Of a stretch of 46,311 bases of DNA, positions 25,380 through 34,185 are shown piece after piece; positions within the stretch are counted from its first letter, which is position 1, and the number at the start of each line of letters is the position of its first letter. The notes under the pieces are model-generated. The model did no database searches, was not told the origin of the DNA, and was given only the letters and a program-made list of their open reading frames with translations. Both the position numbers and the translations under genes were made by a program. This DNA is from Pseudomonadota bacterium. GTDB lineage: Bacteria; Myxococcota_A; Bradymonadia; UBA4248. The stretch is taken from NCBI GenBank assembly GCA_017421975.1, contig JAFOHE010000022.1, positions 1-46,311 on the forward strand. The letters run 5' to 3'.

Positions 25380-25997
25380 ATGAAACGGATTTTGCTCTTG
25401 ATGCTGACGTTTGTTGGCTTCAACATGGCCTCGTGCGATTTTCTGGAGAATGATCTGTGCGACGATACGGAAGCCGACATGGTGCTGATAAAAAATGCTT
25501 CCAGAGATTTTTATATTGATGCTTATGAAGCGTCGCGTTCGAACGCCGTCGCCGGTCTGGCTGGCACCGGTGTGACGAATGCATGTAATTACGTCGGTAC
25601 AAAACCTTGGACAAATGTGACATTTGAAGATGCCAAATACGCTTGCGAAAATGCCGGAAAACGCCTGTGTACAAAAGAAGAATGGCTCATGGCATGTACG
25701 GCAGGTGGAGAATATCCTTACGGAAATACTTACGCCGAAGACAAGTGCAATGTTTCTGACTATATCATGGATACAGGCAGCAAGGCCGAATGTAAAACGC
25801 CGGCTGGCGTCTATGACTTGAGCGGCAATGTGAGCGAATGGGTGACGGATGGGCAGGTGGCGGCTCTCGCAGGCGGCGATCATTATTCTGTCGCAGATGA
25901 TCTCGCATGTGAATACTCCGTCAAAAAAATCGAAGAACCGGATCAGTTGCCCGTCACGCCATCGATTGGCTTCCGTTGCTGTCAGGATGTGCTATAA
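25380..25997 (+). CDS. formylglycine-generating-enzyme-like (SUMF1 fold) lipoprotein
   Basis: A 205-residue lipoprotein with lipobox MASC (Cys at about residue 19). The mature part is a compact FGE/SUMF1-type C-type-lectin fold: FYIDAYEASRSNA, then PWTNVTFEDAKYACENAGKR in short conserved blocks, LCTKEEWLMAC, GVYDLSGNVSEWV, and IGFRC near the end. It is shorter than true FGE (about 280 residues or more) and no sulfatase is adjacent. Relatives of this kind often act as binding or structural modules, so enzymatic activity should not be assumed. A palindromic element starts 26 nt past its stop codon. Confidence 0.88.
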   Translation: MKRILLLMLTFVGFNMASCDFLENDLCDDTEADMVLIKNASRDFYIDAYEASRSNAVAGLAGTGVTNACNYVGTKPWTNVTFEDAKYACENAGKRLCTKEEWLMACTAGGEYPYGNTYAEDKCNVSDYIMDTGSKAECKTPAGVYDLSGNVSEWVTDGQVAALAGGDHYSVADDLACEYSVKKIEEPDQLPVTPSIGFRCCQDVL

Positions 25998-26023
25998 GTC
26001 GCTGTCAAAATAAATGCGTATGG

Positions 26024-26143
26024 TAGGGGGCAGCCGCCCCCTACGCGGCGATTGGCTGTATGTGAGGGCGTGTCGCGACACGCCTTCACATACAGCCAAT
26101 TCGCCGCTACCCCCTCTGCGGGGGATTCCCCCGCAACGCCCCC
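26024..26143 (-). repeat. palindromic intergenic element, copy 3 (50-bp variable core), inverted
   Basis: In opposite orientation to copies 1, 2 and 4. From left to right: hairpin GGGGGC-AGCC-GCCCCC, then CTACGCGGCG. The exactly 50-bp core (26051-26100) starts ATTGGCTGTATGTGA and ends TTCACATACAGCCAAT around the perfect inner palindrome GGCGTGTCGCGACACGCC. CGCCGCTACCCCCTCTGC and a GCGGGGG/CCCCCGC-type hairpin follow. The ends match the other copies and the core does not. It lies just after the FGE-like gene. Confidence 0.85.
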
Positions 26144-26195
26144 TTCGCATGAGCCGACGCTTCATCATGGATGATGTCGTTTTATAAGGCAGATT

Positions 26196-27620
26196 ATGGA
26201 TGATACTTTGAAGCCAAAGGTTTGGAGACAAACATTAGCGGTCTATTTTCAGCTCCCCATGCTCATTACCTTCGGACTTGGCATTGCAAGTGGTTTTCCG
26301 TTACTTCTTACTGGATCGACGCTCGCCACGCGCATGACGGAAAGCGGGGTCGATATCAAGCTGATCGGTGTCTTTGCCCTCGTCGGTTTGCCATACACGC
26401 TGAAGTTTCTTTGGGCACCATTTGTGGATGCTATTAAACTCGGCAAAACCGATCTTGCCCATCGACGCCGCTGGTTATGGTTGACTCAAGGGGCTCTTGC
26501 GGCGTCACTTTTGGGAATGGCTCTCTGTCAGCCGGAGTCCCAAATCTTTCTCCTGGCGGTTCTGGCGTTGGCCGTGGCTTTGTTTTCTGCAACGCAGGAT
26601 ATTGTGATCGATGCCTTGCGCGTTGAAATGTTGCCTCAGGCTGATCAGGGGGCGGGCGCGGCCATGAGTGTATCCGGATACCGCGTGGGGATGTTGTTTG
26701 CAGGCGCGGGCGCACTCCTCGCCGCAACGTACCTCCCATGGACGGTCGTGTATATCTTCGCGGCTGCATTTATGCTTCTTTGTATGCCGCTCGCGCTTGC
26801 CATTCGCAGGCTTGCCGGATTGGAAGAAAAATGTAAGAAGTCGGAGGCTGAAAGTCTCATCGTTGACGGGGCTTTGAGGGCGGAATTTGAGAATGACAAG
26901 GGACGGACTCCGAAAGATAAGGCGAAAATAGGGCAGGACATGGGCCTGTTTTATCGCGTCATACTTGCGCCTTTGCTCAATGCCGTACTTGCGCCTTTGC
27001 TCGATTTTATTCGAAGTTATGGACGTGGGGCGATTCCCATTTTGCTCTTCATTCTGCTCTTCAAACTCGGCGATGCCATGGCGAGCAGCTTGTCCATGCC
27101 ATTTTACCTCGCTATGGGGTTCTCAAAGCCGGAAATTGTCGCTGTCACCAAAGTCCTCGGCATTGGGGCGATCTTTTTGGGCACCTTTTTAGGCGGTTTT
27201 GTCGTCAAACAATTGTCTTTGTGGCGAGCTCTCCTCCTTTGTGGAACGGTACAGCTCTTGTCCAATTTCGTCTTTGTCTGGCTTGCACACGTCGGACATA
27301 GCATGCCTGCACTCGTCGTCGCCATTTGTGTGGAAAATATCACGGGGGGAATGGGGACGGCAGCCTTCGTCGCTTATATGGCGAGTTTGTGTAACATTAA
27401 ATTTACTGCCACCCAGTATGCGCTCTTTTCGGCGTTGTCGAGCTGTGGAAGGACGATTTTCGCTTCGACAAGTGGCGTACTTGTTGAACAGTTGGGATGG
27501 AGCGGTTTTTATATCGCAACGGCGGTATTCGCTATGCCAGGTATGGGATTGCTGATGTTACTTCGTTCGAGGACCGATCAAAAAAGCGGCGAAACCACTC
27601 AAAAAACAAGCGCTGCGTAA
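26196..27620 (+). CDS. AmpG-like major facilitator superfamily permease
   Basis: A 474-residue inner-membrane protein with about 12 to 14 hydrophobic helices. It matches the AmpG/PAT branch of the MFS: FGLGIASGFPLLLTGSTLA at the N-terminus, VGLPYTLKFLWAPFVD, then ATQDIVIDALRVEML and GAGAAMSVSGYRVGML. AmpG imports anhydro-muropeptides for cell-wall recycling, and relatives in this branch may carry other substrates such as acetyl-CoA. A charged cytoplasmic loop of about 50 residues after helix 6 is longer than usual. No recycling enzyme (AmpD, NagZ) is adjacent. AAGG lies shortly before the ATG. Confidence 0.88.
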   Translation: MDDTLKPKVWRQTLAVYFQLPMLITFGLGIASGFPLLLTGSTLATRMTESGVDIKLIGVFALVGLPYTLKFLWAPFVDAIKLGKTDLAHRRRWLWLTQGALAASLLGMALCQPESQIFLLAVLALAVALFSATQDIVIDALRVEMLPQADQGAGAAMSVSGYRVGMLFAGAGALLAATYLPWTVVYIFAAAFMLLCMPLALAIRRLAGLEEKCKKSEAESLIVDGALRAEFENDKGRTPKDKAKIGQDMGLFYRVILAPLLNAVLAPLLDFIRSYGRGAIPILLFILLFKLGDAMASSLSMPFYLAMGFSKPEIVAVTKVLGIGAIFLGTFLGGFVVKQLSLWRALLLCGTVQLLSNFVFVWLAHVGHSMPALVVAICVENITGGMGTAAFVAYMASLCNIKFTATQYALFSALSSCGRTIFASTSGVLVEQLGWSGFYIATAVFAMPGMGLLMLLRSRTDQKSGETTQKTSAA

Positions 27621-27650
27621 GAATTCAATGGGGAGCCTCATGGCAAATAC

Positions 27651-27674
27651 AAAAAAGGCGGCAAAAACGCCGCC
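27651..27674 (-). terminator. intrinsic terminator of the DksA-like gene
   Basis: GGCGGC and GCCGCC pair around a six-base loop. On the minus strand the stem is followed by six T's, eight bases past the DksA-like stop codon. It may also slow the convergent permease transcript, although the T-run on the plus side is weak. Confidence 0.82.
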
Positions 27675-27681
27675 TTAAAGG

Positions 27682-28098
27682 TTACTCATCATCTTCGTCG
27701 TTCGTGATGTCACGACGCGGACGACGCGGACGTGGATGGTAATAACCACGTTCACGTTGCTCTTCATTTTGTTTACATTCGATGCATTGACGTGCAGCCG
27801 GGCGGGCAAGAAGGCGTTTGAAACCGATCTCTTCGCCACAGGATTCGCAGATGCCGAAATCATCATCTTCCATCCAATGTGCTGCTTCATCAAGTTTCTG
27901 AAGCAGACGAAGGTCGCGGGATTGAAGCCGTTCCATGGTCAATACGATGCCTTCCGAATTCGCGATATCCGCTTCGTCACCTCGGATTTCGGGTTCATAA
28001 GCCTCGTCGTTACGTTCATTGAGTTTTTCGAGGATCTCGCGTCTCTGTTTTTCAATCGACTGACGGATCTGATTAAGTTGATCTTGTGTCAAATACAT
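27682..28098 (-). CDS. TraR/DksA-family zinc-finger regulator
   Basis: A 138-residue protein of the DksA/TraR family, which enters the secondary channel of RNA polymerase and can act with (p)ppGpp. An N-terminal coiled coil (about 1-70) carries the acidic tip GDEADIANSE (DxxDxA type), as in true DksA. The zinc finger is FGICESCGEEIGFKRLLARP followed by CIECK, with four Cys. The tail from about residue 112 is unusual: Arg/Pro-rich (HPRPRRPRR), then strongly acidic (NDEDDE). It is monocistronic, with its own terminator. Confidence 0.9.
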   Translation of the reverse strand: MYLTQDQLNQIRQSIEKQRREILEKLNERNDEAYEPEIRGDEADIANSEGIVLTMERLQSRDLRLLQKLDEAAHWMEDDDFGICESCGEEIGFKRLLARPAARQCIECKQNEEQRERGYYHPRPRRPRRDITNDEDDE

Positions 28099-28199
28099 GA
28101 CTCACCTGCCTTGAATGAATGTTTCCTGATATGATCGAACCGTTCAGAATAACGAGCATAAAATTCGCGGCGCGCATTTAGACATTTGTCGCGCTGTCG

Positions 28200-28838
28200 T
28201 CAATCATTAATTTTATTTTTAGCGATAATTCTTGAAAGACGAAAATGGGCATCTGTTGAACTGAGCAGAAGCGGGCATTGTGGATCCTTCAGAATGACCA
28301 TAGTCTCATGGCGCGTCGTATGCGCATGCACAGCTTCCACGCGCACGGTTTCATTTTGATTTGTGAATGTGTACAGGATCGTTTCTGGGGATTCAAGCCT
28401 TACGGGAGGCGCTTCCAAAGAGCGCATCGTCCTGAAATACGTTTCGCCATTTGACATGAGTTCGCGTAATTGAGTGGGTGAAATGAAAAAATCACAAGAA
28501 TCGTCATACTGCCCTTCGGGAATCATCCATGATGCGACGCTCCTGCACGTGTCGAGGGCTGTTTGCGTATCAAGACCTTCCGCGTCAAGATGACCGTTGT
28601 CGTCATAATAGGTATAGCGCCATGTAATGCCGCCTTCCCATTTGTCAAGAACCGTCAGTTCAAGCCGGTCTTTGAGGCGCGGATCGATATTCTCATAGAT
28701 TAGCGTGACGCCTGGCAAGAGTTGGGGACAGGCCGGGGGAAGCATATCTTGGGCATAAATTCTGGCTGATGGGTACAGACTGCCAAAGGCAAGGATACAG
28801 AAGGTACAGAGAATAAAAATAAAGGGATTGCGATGCAT
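28200..28838 (-). CDS. exported protein of unknown function
   Basis: A 212-residue protein I do not recognise. The N-terminal signal peptide (hydrophobic core FIFILCTFCILAFG, cleavage probably after IYA) has no lipobox. The mature domain is mixed alpha/beta with motifs such as LPGVTLIYENIDPRLKDR, WRYTYYDDNGHLD and ETVRVEAVHAH, plus four cysteines that could form disulfides. It resembles in style the small periplasmic stress or lipid-sensing domains that report on residual lipids, but no family assignment is justified. The leader is short and no strong ribosome binding site is visible. Confidence 0.65.
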   Translation of the reverse strand: MHRNPFIFILCTFCILAFGSLYPSARIYAQDMLPPACPQLLPGVTLIYENIDPRLKDRLELTVLDKWEGGITWRYTYYDDNGHLDAEGLDTQTALDTCRSVASWMIPEGQYDDSCDFFISPTQLRELMSNGETYFRTMRSLEAPPVRLESPETILYTFTNQNETVRVEAVHAHTTRHETMVILKDPQCPLLLSSTDAHFRLSRIIAKNKIND

Positions 28839-28999
28839 TTTTGTTGTCTTTTTAAGCGTCGGAGTGTTGACGTCACGCGATATTCGTGAAAGAGTAAACT
28901 GTTTGCGGATAGAACAATTATCCAGATTGTTTTAATAGCGTGCCCGTAATGGTTCGTTGGACGCGTGGCTATGACTTACCAGAAAAATGTGTTTTGATT

Positions 29000-29551
29000 A
29001 TGAAGAAACTAGTTTTAGATGTGGATGAAACTCTCGTCTTTTCTTCCAATGAAATGTACAGTCCTGCATGTGTCGAACTTTCAGCGCAGGGAACAAAATT
29101 CTATACGAGCTTCAGACCTGGTACAAAGCCTTTTCTGGAGTATGTACTGAAGAATTTTGAATGTTGGATATGGTCGACTGGGCAGCAGGCTTATCTTGAG
29201 GCGTTATTCGATCATCTCGGCATGAGTGGATTTACGCTATGGGGGCGCGATCAATGTGTGCGAACGAATAAAAGTGAAATGGAACCTTATGAAAAGCCGC
29301 TTCGAAAAATTACGAAGGATTTGACTCAGATCGTCATCGTCGATAATACGCCATCCGTTTATGCCAAAACGCCACAAAATGGGATTTTTATCAGAACCTG
29401 GCGCGGCGAACAAAATGATACGGAGCTTGAACACTTGAGTTACTATCTGGAATGGCTAAAAGATCAACCTTCGATGCAGCGGGATCATTGTTCGTGGCGC
29501 ATGGAAACGCTTTGCCTCAGGTCGGTCGTACGAGGCGTCATGAAGGGGTGA
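29000..29551 (+). CDS. FCP1/SCP-like HAD-family phosphatase
   Basis: A 183-residue protein of the HAD superfamily, FCP1-homology branch. The ATG at 29000 is chosen because the catalytic DVDETL (nucleophile Asp, DxDxT) then sits at residues 6-11, as in relatives. In-frame GTG 28940 and ATG 28949 would add about 20 unrelated residues, and none of the starts has a good ribosome binding site. Further motifs are SFRPGTKPFLEYVLKNFE and IWSTGQQAYLEALFDHLG (motif II), Lys near EKPLRKI (motif III), and IVIVDNTPSVY (motif IV). This branch is best known from eukaryotic RNA polymerase II tail phosphatases. The bacterial target is unknown. Confidence 0.82.
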   Translation: MKKLVLDVDETLVFSSNEMYSPACVELSAQGTKFYTSFRPGTKPFLEYVLKNFECWIWSTGQQAYLEALFDHLGMSGFTLWGRDQCVRTNKSEMEPYEKPLRKITKDLTQIVIVDNTPSVYAKTPQNGIFIRTWRGEQNDTELEHLSYYLEWLKDQPSMQRDHCSWRMETLCLRSVVRGVMKG

Positions 29552-29585
29552 CGCCTGGCGTCGCGAGCGTAGCGGAGAACGGAGA

Positions 29586-30377
29586 ATGAAGAAGATTGAA
29601 ATCTTTTTGTTCGTAATTTGGATGGCCACGCTGGCCGTTATGGCAGGGTGTGGTCAGTCAGCAACGCCTGTTCAAAAAATGGGCGATGTTTCCTATGGCG
29701 ATGTGGACGGCCTGCCAGATCGTGCAACTTCTCCCGTTGTGTTGCAAGGCAATATCCTTATGAATGCCGGATTCGAAAATGGCACTGAAACGTGGCAATG
29801 GCTCGATTGGTCTAAGGGATGGGCGGCTTTTAAGCATGCGACGGATCATTCTTATGAAGGAAATGGTTCCCTCTATCTCCCACTAAAAAGTGACGAGCGT
29901 CCGACGGTCGTTTGGGGGGCTGTGCAGGAAATCACGCTTGACGACGATATACCGGAGTGCGTCGAAGGCTACTACTATATTGAGCAATGGCACAGTGGGG
30001 ACTGGAAGCAGTATCTTCAGGTTGTTATTATTGATCTGTCTCATTCTTTAGGCGAGAAAATGGGACAGGCGCAACTGCGTTATATCGTATCGGGTACAAC
30101 GACGCCCCCGCTCAATATAAGTAATGCCCAGTATCTATTTGTTGAGACGCACCGTCGAGAGACGCCTGTCCTCAAACAGTGGACAAAATTTAGTTTTAAC
30201 CCGCGTGCGGATTTTGAAAAAAATTGGAATTATAAACCCACGAAAGGCGCGAAATTACGCGTCCTTTTTGAAGCCCGTTATGATCACCATCGGAAGCAAC
30301 AGAATCCGGTGTTGGCTGACGTCTATTTTGATAACCTTTACATGGGGCCTAAAACAGCGACGCGTTGTGCGGACTGA
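29586..30377 (+). CDS. lipoprotein with a carbohydrate-binding-like beta-sandwich
   Basis: A 263-residue lipoprotein with lipobox MAGC (Cys about residue 22). After a short linker the segment GNILMNAGFENGTETWQWLDWSKGWAAFK has the N-terminal shape of jelly-roll carbohydrate-binding modules of the CBM4/9 kind (LxNxGFExG...W). Later strands (YIEQWHSGDWKQYLQVVIID, KLRVLFEARYD, VLADVYFDNLYM) also suit a beta-sandwich. No catalytic domain is present. The gene starts 34 bases after the FCP1-like gene and may be co-transcribed. Function in surface binding is inferred only from fold resemblance. Confidence 0.65.
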   Translation: MKKIEIFLFVIWMATLAVMAGCGQSATPVQKMGDVSYGDVDGLPDRATSPVVLQGNILMNAGFENGTETWQWLDWSKGWAAFKHATDHSYEGNGSLYLPLKSDERPTVVWGAVQEITLDDDIPECVEGYYYIEQWHSGDWKQYLQVVIIDLSHSLGEKMGQAQLRYIVSGTTTPPLNISNAQYLFVETHRRETPVLKQWTKFSFNPRADFEKNWNYKPTKGAKLRVLFEARYDHHRKQQNPVLADVYFDNLYMGPKTATRCAD

Positions 30378-30405
30378 GTACCCCTTTTTATGCCGGAGGA
30401 TAGAT

Positions 30406-30759
30406 ATGGCTGATTTATTTGGTAAGCGTGTGGATTTGGATGTCTGTGCAATGCATGTGGCTCCCGGCGGAAGCCTTGTGGTTGATGTGAAGGGTAACAA
30501 AAAAGTTGTCGCTGATTTTCTTTGTGCGCTTCGCGAAGAAATTGCCTATGGCATGGTTTCTGTTGAGGTCGTTGGGGATGCGGAGGTACACGTCGCCATT
30601 TATTTTGGTAAGGCAGACGAAGATGCCATGAAAGATGTGCTCGCCAGAAATGAGGCATTCGCGGCTTTGAAAATGAAAAATACGGTCGTGGACGAAGGAG
30701 AAAAGCGTAATGCGCTGAGCATGGCTTCGAGAAATCAGGTCATCAACGCATTAATGTGA
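30406..30759 (+). CDS. small cytosolic hypothetical protein
   Basis: A 117-residue protein with no signal peptide, membrane segment or recognised motif. GGAGGA lies five bases before the ATG at 30406, fixing the start; a much longer open frame that extends back over the preceding lipoprotein gene is an artefact. The sequence (CAMHVAPGGSLVVDVKGNKK, VADFLCALREEI, VSVEVVGDAEVHVAIYFGK) suggests a small alpha/beta domain. It follows the lipoprotein gene by 28 bases, so it is probably in the same transcript. Confidence 0.7.
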   Translation: MADLFGKRVDLDVCAMHVAPGGSLVVDVKGNKKVVADFLCALREEIAYGMVSVEVVGDAEVHVAIYFGKADEDAMKDVLARNEAFAALKMKNTVVDEGEKRNALSMASRNQVINALM

Positions 30760-30829
30760 TTTTTTTCAAAGCGTGGTAAACTGACAAAACCTGTGTGGTT
30801 TAATGCTGTTTTGACCGGAGATTTGAGAT

Positions 30830-31873
30830 ATGCGCCATAATTTGATTTGCCTATTGTTTTTGATGTTGTGCCTGACGCCAGCGGCGGCTTTTGCCCAAAA
30901 TGACGCAGCTTCCGATGCGCCAAAGGTCATTGTCCTGAAAAATGCGGCAGATCAAAAGCCTGCTTCAGATCAGGGGATGGAGGCGCAGTCTCAGGACGCT
31001 TCAGAACAGCCAACAGTGATCACGCTTAGAAATGCGACAAACGCTGCGGATGAAAATACGCAAAGCGCAGTCAGTGATGAAGGCGTTTCGCAGGCACATG
31101 AAGCTACGGGCGAAAATGCGGATGCGTCAATTCCCCCCACAGACGATAATTGGGTCTGGTCCGGTGATGAAACGACGGTCGTGGATCAGAGACATAGCGA
31201 AGATGAAGTCTGGGTATGGGCGGATCGCACGGAAGATGAGCGTGTCGCTTCCGATAATGAGCGTGTCATTCGGGGACACGGGCTTCAGTTAGGCATGAGC
31301 CTCGTGGGTATTCCCGGGTATATCTTCGGAAGTTGGTTTGACAAACATGGCAATATGTGGGATGGCGTAGCCAATATGGGGTTCTCGCTTGATTATACGA
31401 TGCGTTTTACGTTCCCCATGGAATTGCGTCTTTCTTTGTCCTGGACGAGTCTCCGTACAGGTAATGCGTATTGGCTTAAAGAAAGCAATGCTGATTCGCC
31501 TGAACTTGCGGATTACATTGTCAACACGTTGAGTACGGTGGCGATTGAAGCGGCTGTCTATCACATGATTCCGATTATTGATAACATTTCGTTCTACTAT
31601 GGTGGCGGTCTGTGGGGTGGTGTCGTACTCGGAGATTTGCAGGCCTATGCCGTTGACAGTTCATGTGCCGACTATACGCAATCTTTTGAAGATATTGATG
31701 CGTGCGGCCATGCGTCATCAAGCCACGCGATTCAAGGGGTTCCGCCCATGCTAGGCTCCCTTATCGTGACGCTCGGTTTTAAATTTGTCGTTCTTGAAAA
31801 AATGACGATTCGCGCTGAAGGCGGCTTTAAGGGTTATTTCTACGGCCAAGTCGGTCTTGGCGTCGAGTTCTAG
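30830..31873 (+). CDS. exported protein with outer-membrane-like C-terminal domain
   Basis: A 347-residue protein. The signal peptide (residues 1-23, cleavage after AFA) is followed by a long, acidic, low-complexity region (to about residue 140) in which a short unit recurs (PKVIVLKNAADQ and PTVITLRNATNA). Two WVWSGDE/WVWADRT echoes occur near residue 100 to 125. The C-terminal 200 residues (GLQLGMSLVGIPGYIFG, FSLDYTMRFTFPMELRLSLS, FYYGGGLWGGVVLG, FYGQVGLGVEF) have the strand pattern and terminal Phe of an outer-membrane beta-barrel. GGAG precedes the ATG. The family is unknown. Confidence 0.72.
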   Translation: MRHNLICLLFLMLCLTPAAAFAQNDAASDAPKVIVLKNAADQKPASDQGMEAQSQDASEQPTVITLRNATNAADENTQSAVSDEGVSQAHEATGENADASIPPTDDNWVWSGDETTVVDQRHSEDEVWVWADRTEDERVASDNERVIRGHGLQLGMSLVGIPGYIFGSWFDKHGNMWDGVANMGFSLDYTMRFTFPMELRLSLSWTSLRTGNAYWLKESNADSPELADYIVNTLSTVAIEAAVYHMIPIIDNISFYYGGGLWGGVVLGDLQAYAVDSSCADYTQSFEDIDACGHASSSHAIQGVPPMLGSLIVTLGFKFVVLEKMTIRAEGGFKGYFYGQVGLGVEF

Positions 31874-32018
31874 CCATAAAAAGCACCTCGCTGATGCAGA
31901 AAAAGCGGAACACGACGCTGGACATTTGTTTGCGCTTTCTGGGGGACGTGTGATCGGATGATGTTTGCCGATGCCCTCAGAGACATTTCACCGCACTTTT
32001 TTGTGAGTGGTGGCGCAT

Positions 32019-33884
32019 TTATGAGAGTTCGTCGATAATTTTTTGTGCGAGTTTGAGCGGAATTTCTGCTGTTCTGGCGATGTTGTCTGGCGTCTGGCGT
32101 GCGATATTGGCAACGCTGCCGAATGCCTGAAGCAGTTTGGCGCGTCGTTTCGGGCCTATGCCTTCAATGGCATCGAGACGGCTTTTCATCGTCTCACTCT
32201 CACGCGTGCGGCGATGGAAGCCAATGGCGCGTTTGTGTGTCTCATCTCGAATGTTGGCCATCAACAGAATGACGGGATCATTTTGTTCAAGGATAAGCGG
32301 TTCTTCGATGTTAGGATAGACGAGACGTTCGGGACTGTGTTCGACTTCGTGTGCGGCATTTTCGGACTGCATACGGGCTTTGGCTATGCCAATGACATCG
32401 AAGGCACCAGTCATGCCGCTTGTTTCGACAGCAGCCATGACGGCATTTACCTGGCCGTGACCGCCGTCAATCAGAAGCAGGTCGGGCATTTCACAAAAGG
32501 ATGCTTCTGCATTTGAGAGATGGTGTTCTTCCTCTTCGGAAGGCTTTAAATAGCGCAATCTTCGGGAGAGAACTTCATTGAGGCTTCCGAAGTCGTCCTG
32601 GCCCTGCGTCGTTCGGATCTTGAATGTTCGGCAACGTGAGGTATCTAGTTTTCCCTGAATGAAGACGACCATGGCAGCGACAATTTGACCGCCTTGCATG
32701 TTGGAAATATCGTAACATTCGATGCGGTGGGGGTAGCGTTGCAGGCCGAGTTTTTGCTCGACGAGGAGAAGCAGATCGCTCTCGTTCGTGCGGCGTTGGT
32801 TGACTTGTTGTTCGGCATTGAGCTGAGCGGTCTCGAGCAGAGAGGATTTGGTACCACGTTGTGGAAAAGTGAGCGTGATGTGTCGGCCGCTCAGGGCTTC
32901 GCACGTTTCCTGAAGGAGGTCTTTTTGTTCCTCAAGCGTGCGATCAAGGATGATTTCGGACGGATAATTGTCAAACGTCTGATAATGATGAACCATGATT
33001 TGAAGCAGAATGTCGGCAGGCGGGGTAACGCTGTCTCTGGCTTCATACGTCTGCATGTGTATCAGACGCCCCTGACGAACGAGAAGAACGACAACACAAC
33101 GCATGATGTCGTCACCGGACATGGCCCAGTAGTCCTGATTGACGGGGGTTTTCTGGACGATCTTTTGTTGTTCACAGATATCTTCTATGGCGGCAATTTG
33201 GTCGCGGTAAAGCGCGGCCTGTTCAAAGGCGAGCTGTTCTGCGGCGAGGTTCATGCGGGCAAGAAGCTTTGTTTTTAGGTCGTCATATCGGCCGGAAAGA
33301 AAGAGGATGGCATCCTGGCACTGGCGCAGATATTCGTATTCATCGACCTGGATGAGGCAAGGCCCAAGACAGCGGTGAATCTCATATTGAAGGCAGGGGC
33401 GCGTTCGATTTGCAAAAACTTTGTCATTGCACGTCCTGAGCTGGAAATACCGATTGAGGACGGCAAGACTCCGGCGGCATGCCTGACCGGAAGGATAGGG
33501 GCCGAAGTAATGGGCTTTGTCATTTTTCCGCCGTCGAACGATTTCGACGCGAGGCCATTTTTCGTTTAGATCAATGCGAAGTTGGGGCATGTCCTTATCA
33601 TCTTTGAGAAGGACGTTGAAACGCGGGCGATGGCGTTTGATAAGGCCGGCCTCGAGGATGAGGGCTTCGCGTTCATTTTTTGTGATGATGACGTCAATTT
33701 TTTCAAGCACGTCGCCCAACATGGAAACGAAAGCGCGATCATCGTGACCGCTGAAATACTGGCTCACACGTCGATGCAGGTTTTTTGCCTTGCCGACGTA
33801 AATGACCGTGTCTTGGCGGTCTTTCATGAGGTAACAGCCGGGGTTATCTGGTATTTTGGGGAGTTCCGTAGTCGGATCAAACAT
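32019..33884 (-). CDS. uvrC: excinuclease ABC subunit C
   Basis: The dual-incision nuclease of nucleotide excision repair, working with UvrA and UvrB. Domains in order are: GIY-YIG nuclease (about 8-95, with GCYLMKD and VIYVGKAKNLHRRVSQYF), the Cys-rich region (CNDKVFANRTRPCLQYEI... RCLGPC), a UVR motif that binds UvrB (about 200-235), the RNase H-like second nuclease domain (about 365-530, with YDISNMQGGQ and DLLLIDGGHGQVNA), and C-terminal helix-hairpin-helix motifs (IEGIGPKRRAKLL). The start at ATG 33884 gives 621 residues, close to the usual length. A GTG at 33935 would add 17 residues; neither has a clear ribosome binding site. Confidence 0.96.
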   Translation of the reverse strand: MFDPTTELPKIPDNPGCYLMKDRQDTVIYVGKAKNLHRRVSQYFSGHDDRAFVSMLGDVLEKIDVIITKNEREALILEAGLIKRHRPRFNVLLKDDKDMPQLRIDLNEKWPRVEIVRRRKNDKAHYFGPYPSGQACRRSLAVLNRYFQLRTCNDKVFANRTRPCLQYEIHRCLGPCLIQVDEYEYLRQCQDAILFLSGRYDDLKTKLLARMNLAAEQLAFEQAALYRDQIAAIEDICEQQKIVQKTPVNQDYWAMSGDDIMRCVVVLLVRQGRLIHMQTYEARDSVTPPADILLQIMVHHYQTFDNYPSEIILDRTLEEQKDLLQETCEALSGRHITLTFPQRGTKSSLLETAQLNAEQQVNQRRTNESDLLLLVEQKLGLQRYPHRIECYDISNMQGGQIVAAMVVFIQGKLDTSRCRTFKIRTTQGQDDFGSLNEVLSRRLRYLKPSEEEEHHLSNAEASFCEMPDLLLIDGGHGQVNAVMAAVETSGMTGAFDVIGIAKARMQSENAAHEVEHSPERLVYPNIEEPLILEQNDPVILLMANIRDETHKRAIGFHRRTRESETMKSRLDAIEGIGPKRRAKLLQAFGSVANIARQTPDNIARTAEIPLKLAQKIIDELS

Positions 33885-34185
33885 CGTGGTCACATGGGGG
33901 CAGGGGGCGAATTGAGAAGAAGATGTGTGTGGCACATCATAATATATGCCCTGTCATCAGGGACACGCTCGGCAAGCGATCACCCACAAAATGATGCGGA
34001 TAAATGCGTTGGGGGGCGTTGCGGGGGAACTCCCCCGCAGAGAGGGTAGCGGCGTATGGCGCAGAATGGGGCGTTGCTATCGGCGGAGCCGATACGCAAC
34101 GCGGCGCGGCTTCTCGCTTTGCTCAATACGCCGCGCCATAGCCGCGTAGGGGGCGGCTGCCCCCACCCAAAGGCGGGTGGAAGCT
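33885..34185. other. intergenic region upstream of uvrC
   Basis: About 300 bases, half of it occupied by palindromic element copy 4. The remaining 126 bases before uvrC contain no recognisable promoter with good spacing and no small gene. Confidence 0.4.
34011..34164 (+). repeat. palindromic intergenic element, copy 4 (86-bp core)
   Basis: Nearly identical to copy 1 and in the same orientation: left hairpin GCGGGGGA-AC-TCCCCCGC, core of 86 bp (34055-34140) from TATGGCGC to GCGCCATA with tip ATCGGC-GGA-GCCGAT, and right hairpin GGGGGC-GGCT-GCCCCC. The right end lies 21 nt past the stop codon of the PDZ lipoprotein gene, which is transcribed towards it. Confidence 0.87.

Noticed and set aside
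30124-30405. Long upstream extension of the small hypothetical protein
   Set aside because: It overlaps the lipoprotein gene in another frame. The ATG at 30406 has a strong ribosome binding site.
31950-32018. Terminator for uvrC
   Set aside because: Only an imperfect CACC/GGTG pairing around a T-run inside the loop. It does not make a convincing stem followed by T's.
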